NCBI GenBank assembly: GCA_016207095.1
Contig: JACQQF010000005.1
Location: forward strand, 1 to 35,093
Source of the DNA: Candidatus Methylomirabilota bacterium
GTDB lineage: Bacteria; Methylomirabilota; Methylomirabilia; Methylomirabilales; Methylomirabilaceae
Reading direction: 5' to 3'
Length of the DNA: 35,093 nucleotides
Position numbers and translations under genes: made by a program. The number at the start of each line of letters is the position of its first letter. Positions within the stretch are counted from its first letter, which is position 1. Under the pieces are notes generated by a model. It saw only the letters and a program-made list of their open reading frames with translations. It did no database searches and was not told the DNA's origin. Below, in pieces: positions 29,302 through 35,093 of the stretch.

Positions 29302-30243
29302 ATGGCGAAGAAGTTCTACACGGTCCTCCTCGTCCCCGACGCCAGTTCCCAGATACGAACCTTTCACATCGCAAAACCACTGCTCGCCGCTCTTGCTGCC
29401 TCCGCCGCGCTCGTGTGCGTCGCATTCCTCTTTTTCATCTATCAGGCGGTGAGCCTCAACGGCCACATGTTGGAGTTGCGTCGGCTCAGGGTGGCGGCAA
29501 GCCAGCAGGGCCATTTGTTGGGGAAGGTTGATCGTCTCGGGGCGGAATTGGCCGGGCTTCGTGAATTCGACGCCCGTTTGCGGACGGCTGCCGGCCTGGA
29601 GGCGAAGGAGAGAGAGGGCTCGTTCGTTGGCACTGGCGGGGCGGATACCCCGAGCTCCGGGACTCTGATGGCCGCGGCCGTGGCTCACCAGACCCCATCG
29701 GCCGACACTCTGACCAGGGAACTGGACCGCCTGAGCCACGAGATGATCGACCGCAGCAAGAGCTTCCAGGAGCTGATCGACCAGCTCGAGGCAAAACGGG
29801 GCATCTTGGCTGCCACCCCCACTATCTGGCCAGTCAAGGGGTGGCTCACCGCCGGGTTCGGCCATAGGCGATCTCCCTTCACCGGCCAGCGGCAGATGCA
29901 TGAGGGGGTTGATATCTCGAATAGCGTTGGGACCTCTATCGTCGCCCCTGCGGAGGGTATCGTCTCCTATGCCGGTCCCCTCGGAGGGTTCGGCAATGTG
30001 GTCTCCATCGACCACGGCCACAAGATTTCCACCTTCTATGCGCACTTGCAGCGGCACAAGGTCTCTCGTGGACAACGGGTCAAGAGGGGGGACGTGATCG
30101 CCTCCTTGGGGACAACGGGGCGCGTGACCGGCCCCCACCTCCACTATGAGATCCAGGTGGGCGGTGCGGCGGTCGATCCGAGCAAGTACGTGATCGATAC
30201 GGCCACCGTGAAATTCTTGGGCGATGGGGAATCGGCCGAGTAA
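29302..30243 (+). CDS. Membrane-anchored M23 family metallopeptidase
   Basis: By family this is a zinc endopeptidase acting on peptidoglycan cross-links, or a regulator of such enzymes. The 313 residues comprise a short cytoplasmic N-terminus, one membrane helix (about 27-48, LLAALAASAALVCVAFLFFI), a periplasmic coiled-coil region (about 55-170, with Ser/Thr-rich gap), and an M23 domain (about 175-300). Zinc-site residues are intact: His200 and Asp204 in HEGVDIS, and His279/His281 in HLHYE. The hairpin region GGFGNVVSIDHG is typical. The start follows GGAAAGG. It precedes secA, separated by a strong terminator, an arrangement seen in other diderm lineages. Confidence 0.95.
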   Translation: MAKKFYTVLLVPDASSQIRTFHIAKPLLAALAASAALVCVAFLFFIYQAVSLNGHMLELRRLRVAASQQGHLLGKVDRLGAELAGLREFDARLRTAAGLEAKEREGSFVGTGGADTPSSGTLMAAAVAHQTPSADTLTRELDRLSHEMIDRSKSFQELIDQLEAKRGILAATPTIWPVKGWLTAGFGHRRSPFTGQRQMHEGVDISNSVGTSIVAPAEGIVSYAGPLGGFGNVVSIDHGHKISTFYAHLQRHKVSRGQRVKRGDVIASLGTTGRVTGPHLHYEIQVGGAAVDPSKYVIDTATVKFLGDGESAE

Positions 30244-30268
30244 GACTCTAGGGGCTTGTGACATCCAC

Positions 30269-30302
30269 ACCCCCGAAGGACGAGGTCCTTCGGGGGTTTT
30301 TC
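30269..30302 (+). terminator. Rho-independent terminator after the M23 gene
   Basis: A perfect 13-bp stem (ACCCCCGAAGGAC at 30269-30281 and its complement at 30285-30297) with a three-base GAG loop is followed immediately by a T-rich run. It separates the M23 gene from secA. Confidence 0.93.
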
Positions 30303-30347
30303 TTTGCACGGCGCCGAGAGAAACCGTCCGCGCGCGGGCCTTTCGGG

Positions 30348-30376
30348 TTGAAGCGCCCTCGCTTGTATGGTACTAT
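30348..30376 (+). promoter_or_regulatory. Predicted secA promoter
   Basis: TTGAAG (30348-30353) and TACTAT (30371-30376) are spaced by exactly 17 nt. They lie downstream of the terminator and 43 nt before the secA ATG. Confidence 0.6.
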
Positions 30377-30379
30377 CCA

Positions 30380-30395
30380 CTGGAAATCATTCCAG
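30380..30395 (+). promoter_or_regulatory. Inverted repeat at the predicted secA transcription start
   Basis: CTGGAA-ATCA-TTCCAG is a 6-bp inverted repeat that begins three nt after the -10 box. It could be an operator or a hairpin at the mRNA 5' end. No known regulator site is recognised. Confidence 0.4.
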
Positions 30396-30418
30396 AATAA
30401 TGGGGAGACCACTCGAAG

Positions 30419-33283
30419 ATGTTCATGAAGCTGATGTCCAAGGTCGTCGGGACCAAGAACGAGCGAGAGCTGAAGCGAATCCAGCCGATGGTGGTGGCCA
30501 TCAACGAGCTGGAGCCTGCAATGAAATCGCTCACGGACGACGACCTTCGCAAGAAGACGGCTGAGTTCAAGGAGCGGTTGGCCCGGGGGGCGACACTCGA
30601 CGACCTGATCATCGAGACCTTCGCGGTGGCCAGGGAGGCTGGTCGCCGCGTCCTTGACATGCGTCACTTCGACGTCCAGCTCCTCGGCGGAGTCGTCCTC
30701 CACGAGGGGAAGATCGCCGAGATGGCGACCGGAGAGGGAAAGACCCTGGTGGCAACTCTGCCTGTCTACCTGAATGCCCTGGAAGGGAAGGGCGTGCATG
30801 TCGTGACGGTGAACGACTACCTGGCCAAGCGGGACAGCCAGTGGATGGGTGGGATCTACCGGTTTCTGGGACTCTCCGTCGGCTTGATCCAGCACGACAT
30901 GGACGACCCGGCGCGAAAGCTCGCCTATGGGGCAGACGTCACCTATGGGACCAACAACGAATACGGCTTTGACTACCTCCGCGACAATATGAAGTTCGCC
31001 GCAGCGGACTTTGTGCAGCGGGATCTGCACTACGCCATCGTGGACGAGGTGGACTCGATCCTGATCGATGAAGCCCGAACGCCGCTCATCATCTCCGGTC
31101 CGGCGGAGGAATCGACCGAGAAGTACTACCAGATCGACCGGATCATCCCACGGCTGAAGCGGGGGGCCACGATCGTTGGCGGGAAGCTGTACGAGGCGGA
31201 AGCTCAAGGCTCCGGCGACTACGTCGTGGACGAAAAGGCGAAGTCGGTTGCCCTGACCGAGAGTGGCGTGGCCAAGGTCGAGAATCTTCTGGGGGTGAAG
31301 AATCTCTACGACCCCGCCAACATAGACTTCGTTCATCATGTCCAACAGGGACTGAAGGCCCATGTCCTCTTTAAGAGAGATGTGGACTATGTGGTGAAGG
31401 ACGGCGAGGTCGTGATCGTCGATGAGTTTACGGGCCGGATGATGCCGGGGAGGCGGTGGAGCGACGGGTTGCATCAGGCAGTGGAGGCCAAAGAGCGGGT
31501 TAAGATCGAGCGGGAGAACCAGACCCTGGCCACAATCACATTCCAGAACTACTTCCGCATGTATGGGAAGCTGGCCGGGATGACAGGGACGGCAGACACC
31601 GAGGCAGCCGAGTTCGCTCAGATCTATAACTTGGATGTGATGGTGATCCCGACGAACCAGCGATTGATCCGGACGAGCTACCCCGATGTCGTCTACAAGA
31701 CGGAGCGCGAAAAGTACGACGCCGTAGTGGAGGAGATCGTCGAGCTGCACAAGGCGGGGCGGCCGGTCCTGGTCGGCACGACCTCGATCGAGAAGAACGA
31801 GAAGCTCTCCGCCTTGCTGAAGCGAAAGGGCATACCGCACCAGGTCCTGAACGCCAAACACCATGAGCGGGAGGCGGAGATCGTGGCTCAGGCGGGTCGC
31901 CTCAAGTCCGTCACGATCGCCACCAACATGGCGGGCCGCGGGACCGACATCCTGCTCGGCGGCAATCCCAAATTCCTTGCTGCTGAACTGGTCCGCCAGG
32001 AAAGCGCGCCGGGGGGCGGGACCGAGCCTCACGACTTTGCCAGGACGCTGGAAGAAGTCCGGCAGATGCAGCGGTATGGCCTTTTGGATATGTCAGCGGA
32101 TGCGGAGGCGTACGCCGCGGCGTTGGCTGCGGTCCGAAGGCAGACCGAGGCCGAACACCAACAGGTGGTGGCCCCTGGCGGCCTGCATATCATTGCAACC
32201 GAGCGTCACGAAGCCCGCCGCATCGACAACCAGCTCCGCGGGCGATCCGGCCGCCAGGGAGACCCCGGTTCATCCCGCTTTTACCTCTCTCTCGAGGACG
32301 ATCTCCTTCGCCTGTTCGGGTCCGACCGGATCAGCAAGATCATGGAGAAGCTGGGGATGGAGGAGGGCGAGCCGATCGAGCACACCATGGTCACGCGTGC
32401 GATCGAGACGGCTCAGAAGCGGGTGGAGGCTCACAACTTCGAGATCCGCAAACACCTCCTGGAGTACGACGACGTGATGAACACGCAGCGCCAGATTATC
32501 TACGGCGAGCGGAACAAGATCCTGGAAGGCGAGAGCCTGAAGGACACCCTCGAGGAGATGCGGGGCGAGGTGATCGATGGACAGTTGGCGCTGTACACCA
32601 ATGAGGAGACCTATCCGGAGGAATGGGACCTGGCGGGGCTTACTGAGGCGGTCAAGCGTCAGTTCGACCTGGAGATCTCCTGGCCGGCAGAGGAGGTGCC
32701 GTCGCTGACCCAAGCATTGTTGCGCGACAGCATCGAGGAGCGGGCCCTGAAGGCCTACGAAGAACGAGAGGCCAAGCTGGGTCCGGAGATGATCCGGTAC
32801 CTGGAGCGGATGATCATGTTGCAGGTGGTGGATTCCCAGTGGAAAGACCACCTCTTGGCCATGGACCACCTGAAGGAAGGCATCGGGCTCCGAGGGTATG
32901 GGCAAAAAGACCCCCTCATCGAATACAAGCGCGAGGGGTTCGAGATGTTCGAGGCGATGGTCGAGCGAATCAGGCAGCAGACCATCGAATACCTCTACAG
33001 GGTGCAGGTGGCTCCGGCCGATGCTCAGGGCAGGCCCGCTTCGATGGGACTCAGCGCAGGCTTCGACGATGTAGACGAGGCGCGCGTGGCCCCATCGGAC
33101 GGTGGCACGGATGGCGACATCCTCGGCCGACCTGGAGCACGATCGCCGACCCGGCTTGCGGAGCGATCGCTCCGCCCGACGGCTTCGACGGCCCCCATTA
33201 AGATTGCCGGAAAGAAGATCGGCCGCAACGATCCCTGCCCTTGCGGAAGTGGCAGGAAGTACAAGAAGTGCTGCGGTGCCTGA
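30419..33283 (+). CDS. secA: Preprotein translocase ATPase SecA
   Basis: SecA drives post-translational export of preproteins through SecYEG. The 954 residues are full length. Motor motifs are canonical: [11 protein letters not shown] (Lys108), [32 protein letters not shown] with Asp209 in [42 protein letters not shown], and [10 protein letters not shown] with an inserted segment before [23 protein letters not shown]. The C-terminal linker ends in the zinc/SecB-binding motif [17 protein letters not shown]. It starts at ATG 30419 with GGGGAG 12 nt upstream; ATG 30425 is also possible. A terminator and promoter upstream make it an independent transcription unit. Confidence 0.98.
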   Translation: MFMKLMSKVVGTKNERELKRIQPMVVAINELEPAMKSLTDDDLRKKTAEFKERLARGATLDDLIIETFAVAREAGRRVLDMRHFDVQLLGGVVLHEGKIAEMATGEGKTLVATLPVYLNALEGKGVHVVTVNDYLAKRDSQWMGGIYRFLGLSVGLIQHDMDDPARKLAYGADVTYGTNNEYGFDYLRDNMKFAAADFVQRDLHYAIVDEVDSILIDEARTPLIISGPAEESTEKYYQIDRIIPRLKRGATIVGGKLYEAEAQGSGDYVVDEKAKSVALTESGVAKVENLLGVKNLYDPANIDFVHHVQQGLKAHVLFKRDVDYVVKDGEVVIVDEFTGRMMPGRRWSDGLHQAVEAKERVKIERENQTLATITFQNYFRMYGKLAGMTGTADTEAAEFAQIYNLDVMVIPTNQRLIRTSYPDVVYKTEREKYDAVVEEIVELHKAGRPVLVGTTSIEKNEKLSALLKRKGIPHQVLNAKHHEREAEIVAQAGRLKSVTIATNMAGRGTDILLGGNPKFLAAELVRQESAPGGGTEPHDFARTLEEVRQMQRYGLLDMSADAEAYAAALAAVRRQTEAEHQQVVAPGGLHIIATERHEARRIDNQLRGRSGRQGDPGSSRFYLSLEDDLLRLFGSDRISKIMEKLGMEEGEPIEHTMVTRAIETAQKRVEAHNFEIRKHLLEYDDVMNTQRQIIYGERNKILEGESLKDTLEEMRGEVIDGQLALYTNEETYPEEWDLAGLTEAVKRQFDLEISWPAEEVPSLTQALLRDSIEERALKAYEEREAKLGPEMIRYLERMIMLQVVDSQWKDHLLAMDHLKEGIGLRGYGQKDPLIEYKREGFEMFEAMVERIRQQTIEYLYRVQVAPADAQGRPASMGLSAGFDDVDEARVAPSDGGTDGDILGRPGARSPTRLAERSLRPTASTAPIKIAGKKIGRNDPCPCGSGRKYKKCCGA

Positions 33284-33327
33284 TTTGGTGTTCCCACCTC
33301 CAACCAGTACACAGACATTACATAAGC

Positions 33328-33643
33328 TGTCATTGCGAGGGAGCTAGTGTCCTGAGTCTAAAGTTCGCTTCAGAAATCCCCCCTCCCTTGACGGGAGGGG
33401 GCGTGGGGGAGGGTGACCGAGCATCGGGCATCTGCCGTCTTCACCCCCACCCAAGCCCTCCCCCATCTAAGGGGGAGGGGGAAAATTATTGACCGAATTT
33501 CTGACTCAGGACACTAGGCGACCCCTTCGGCTGCGCTCAGGGCAGGCTACGCAATCTGAAATGGCGGGATTGCTTCGCGGAGTGTACGCTGACCACATTC
33601 GCCCCGCTCAGTGTAGACTCCGCGAATGCGGCTCGCAATGACA
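33328..33643 (+). repeat. Outer palindromic repeat (CATTGCGAG type) split by a MITE
   Basis: The stretch between secA and the thiolase gene has no gene. It is bounded by a perfect 12-bp inverted repeat, TGTCATTGCGAG at 33328-33339 and its complement at 33632-33643. Internal parts (GCTACGCAATCT, GGGATTGCTTCGC, GCGGCTCGCAATGAC) resemble the widespread CATTGCGAG...CTCGCAATG interspersed repeats. A 174-bp MITE sits inside it at 33344-33517, just after the left end. Confidence 0.7.
33344..33517 (+). mobile_element. MITE-like element, intact copy, IS630/Tc1-mariner-like TA ends
   Basis: The ends are CTAGTGTCCTGAGTC (33344-33358) and its exact reverse complement (33503-33517). Read as TA target duplications at 33345-33346 and 33515-33516, the element is 168 bp with terminal repeats starting GTGTCCTGAGTC. 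It has no coding capacity. Inside are two C/G-rich palindromes (around 33380-33410 and 33455-33480). Family assignment to IS630 rests on the TA/CTAG target pattern and is inferred. Confidence 0.8.
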
Positions 33644-33664
33644 ATGTAAAAGAGGGGACTGTTG

Positions 33665-34822
33665 ATGCGCGGCGTCTCGGTCGTAGGGATCGGATGCACG
33701 CCGTTCGGGAAACATAACGGCATCGGCATCATTGAGCTGGCGGTCCAAGCATGCCGGGAGGCCCTGAACGACGCCGGCGTTCCGAACGAGCGGGTCAAGG
33801 CCTTCTACCTGGGCAATTTCGTCTCCGAGGCCTTGGTTCACCAGGGATCACTAGCCCCGATGGTTGCCTACCGTCTCGGCCTCAGGGAAATCCCCTGCAC
33901 GAAGGTGGAAGGGGCATGCGCCTCGTCCGGCATCGCGTTCCGCCACGGTATCCTGATGATCGCCTCGGGCATCTGTGATGTCGTGCTGACCGCCGGCGCC
34001 GAAAAGATGACGTCGTCGGAGACGACGACGGTGACGGAGGCGCTGGCCTCGGCCGGCGATGCCGAGTCGGAGATGCGTCTTGGCCTCACCTTCCCGGGGA
34101 CCTTCGGGATCATCATGCGGCGTCACATGTACCAGTACGGGACGACACGTGAGCAGGTCGCGATGGTTTCAGTGAAGAACCGGCGGAACGGAAGCGCCAA
34201 TCCGAAGGCCCACTTTCAAAAGGCCGTGACCCTGGACGAGGTCCTGGAATCGCGCCTGATCTGCGATCCCCTTCGGCTGTATGACTGCCCGCCAATCAGC
34301 GACGGCGCCTCGGCCGCGGTACTTTGCGCGACTGAGATCGCGGGAGAATTCACCGACCGGCCGATCGACGTGATTGGGTCCGGCCACGCCATGGGACCCG
34401 GGACCCTGTTTGAGATGACGGACCTGACCACCTTCGAGGCCACGGTCATCGCCGCGCGGGAGGCGTACCGAGGGGCCGGCGTCTCCCCGAGCGATATCGA
34501 TGTGGCGGAGGTGCACGACTGCTTCAGCATCGCCGAGATCGCGGCCACTGAGGATCTTGGATTCGTCGAGAAGGGGAAGGGCGGCCCCGCGGTGGAGCAG
34601 GGACTGACTGCGTTGGATGGTTCGATTCCGATTAACCCAAGCGGGGGGTTGCTCGCCAAAGGACATCCGGTGGGCGCTACCGGCCTCGCCCAGATCTATG
34701 AGATCGTCCGGCAGCTTCGTGGCGAGGCGATGAATCAGGTACGGGACGCTCAGATCGGTCTCGCCCAAAACCTCGGCGGAACGGGGGCGGTTAGCACGGT
34801 CCATATCCTCAAACGGCGCTAG
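33665..34822 (+). CDS. Thiolase superfamily protein (acetyl-CoA acetyltransferase, SCP-x/archaeal type)
   Basis: By family it condenses or cleaves acyl-CoA units. The 385 residues carry the nucleophile Cys85 in VEGACASSG, HDCFS in the middle, His334 in GGLLAKGHPVGATG, and the C-terminal NLGGTGAVSTVHIL loop. The usual catalytic Cys near the C-terminus (CxG) is not seen; this is normal for the SCP-x/archaeal subgroup. Such proteins usually pair with a DUF35 OB-fold partner, absent here. ATG 33665 is preferred to TTG 33662 because AGAGGGG lies 7-13 nt upstream. The gene is flanked by inverted copies of one MITE. Confidence 0.92.
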   Translation: MRGVSVVGIGCTPFGKHNGIGIIELAVQACREALNDAGVPNERVKAFYLGNFVSEALVHQGSLAPMVAYRLGLREIPCTKVEGACASSGIAFRHGILMIASGICDVVLTAGAEKMTSSETTTVTEALASAGDAESEMRLGLTFPGTFGIIMRRHMYQYGTTREQVAMVSVKNRRNGSANPKAHFQKAVTLDEVLESRLICDPLRLYDCPPISDGASAAVLCATEIAGEFTDRPIDVIGSGHAMGPGTLFEMTDLTTFEATVIAAREAYRGAGVSPSDIDVAEVHDCFSIAEIAATEDLGFVEKGKGGPAVEQGLTALDGSIPINPSGGLLAKGHPVGATGLAQIYEIVRQLRGEAMNQVRDAQIGLAQNLGGTGAVSTVHILKRR

Positions 34823-34843
34823 TGCCGGTCCAATTAACTTCGC

Positions 34844-34971
34844 CTAGTGTCCTGAGTCAGAAATTCGGACGATAGTTTTTCCCCTCCCCCTTAGATGGGG
34901 GAGGGCTTGGGTGGGGGTGAAGACGGCAGATGCCTGATACTCACTCACCCTCCCCCACGCCCCCTCCCGTC
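34844..34971 (-). mobile_element. MITE-like element, second copy, truncated
   Basis: It starts CTAGTGTCCTGAGTC and follows the reverse complement of the copy at 33344-33517 closely for about 128 bp, including GAAGACGGCAGATGCC and both palindromes. It then stops at 34971, where an insertion-sequence end begins. It has opposite orientation to copy 1. The rest may lie beyond the IS, outside the window. Confidence 0.85.
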
Positions 34972-35093
34972 TGTATAGACTGGGGACATAGGTAACACCT
35001 GTTCGGAGACATGGGTAACACCTTTTCTGGCATGATGAGCGTCGAAAGGAGGAACCTCTCATGCCCTGGCAGGAGGTGTCGACCGTGTTGTTA
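34972..35093 (+). mobile_element. Left end of an insertion sequence (IS481-like), continues past window
   Basis: The region begins TGTATAGACTGGGGACAT exactly where MITE similarity ends. Two subterminal direct repeats of GACATRGGTAACACCT lie 23 nt apart (34985 and 35008), the kind of sites a transposase binds. A Shine-Dalgarno-led ORF starts at 35061. The right end and target duplication are not in the window. Confidence 0.6.
35061..35093 (+). CDS. Transposase N-terminus (IS481-like), truncated by window end
   Basis: The first 11 codons read MPWQEVSTVLL, with AAAGGAGG at 35045-35052. MPW followed by a short acidic/Ser segment is a common N-terminus for IS481-family transposases, which then have an HTH and an rve integrase core. 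Only the start is visible, so the family call rests on this short match and on its place inside an IS-like end. Confidence 0.5.
   Translation, partial: MPWQEVSTVLL

Noticed and set aside
34870..34912. MITE hairpin as a terminator for the thiolase gene
   Set aside because: The T-run lies before the stem on the + strand rather than after it, and on the minus strand the stem is followed by A. It does not fit an intrinsic terminator in either direction.

Overview
The window is a GC-rich piece of a bacterial chromosome with every convincing gene on the + strand. It is dominated by a very large two-component and chemosensory cluster (about 1-29140), followed by an envelope/secretion pair (M23 peptidase, SecA), a thiolase and a patch of nested mobile repeats. 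SecA, HD-GYP, CheA/CheB and Shine-Dalgarno-led 4-nt ATGA overlaps fit a free-living diderm-like environmental bacterium. The multi-PAS kinases, the MEDS sensor and the abundance of 7-nt repeats recall deep-branching environmental lineages (NC10/Methylomirabilota or Nitrospirota would fit), but nothing here fixes the taxon and this placement is a guess.

Layout. 2-598: end of a methyl-accepting chemotaxis protein. 628-972: a truncated cheA 5' end, now a stand-alone HPt-like ORF. 985-7614: a lower-GC module with an 11-PAS histidine kinase and four single-domain receivers. 7720-11665: CheA-REC hybrid, a four-helix-bundle (S23/Avd-like) gene and CheB. 11678-24704: three large sensor kinases (REC-GAF-HK; MEDS-PAS3-GAF-HK; 8TM-PAS-GAF4-HK), single receivers and an HD-GYP response regulator. 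24751-29138: a PilB/GspE-type ATPase fused to a receiver, then a PAS-HK-REC-REC hybrid. 29302-33283: M23 peptidase, terminator, secA. 33284-35093: nested palindromic repeats, an IS630-type MITE, a thiolase, a second MITE copy in inverted orientation, and the left end of an IS481-like insertion sequence.

How the genes work together. I count 6 kinases and 16 receiver domains but no DNA-binding output domain. Outputs are enzymatic or mechanical: CheB methylesterase, HD-GYP cyclic-di-GMP phosphodiesterase, and a PilB-type motor with a receiver at its C-terminus and MshEN-like repeats at its N-terminus. The likely reading is a chemosensory/phosphorelay system acting on type IV pilus or similar surface behaviour, partly through cyclic-di-GMP.

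Most unusual features. (1) Degenerate heptanucleotide (7-nt) arrays, often in hairpin-forming opposite arms, occur between genes and in frame inside at least four signalling proteins. (2) The four-helix-bundle gene is bounded on both sides by arms of one such array, and its stop codon lies inside the repeat; it is a candidate for an undescribed repeat-associated element. (3) Nine PAS domains are repeated at exactly 124-codon spacing with a superimposed four-domain period. (4) A 230-bp near-identical cheA duplication flanks the multi-PAS module in direct orientation and in frame.
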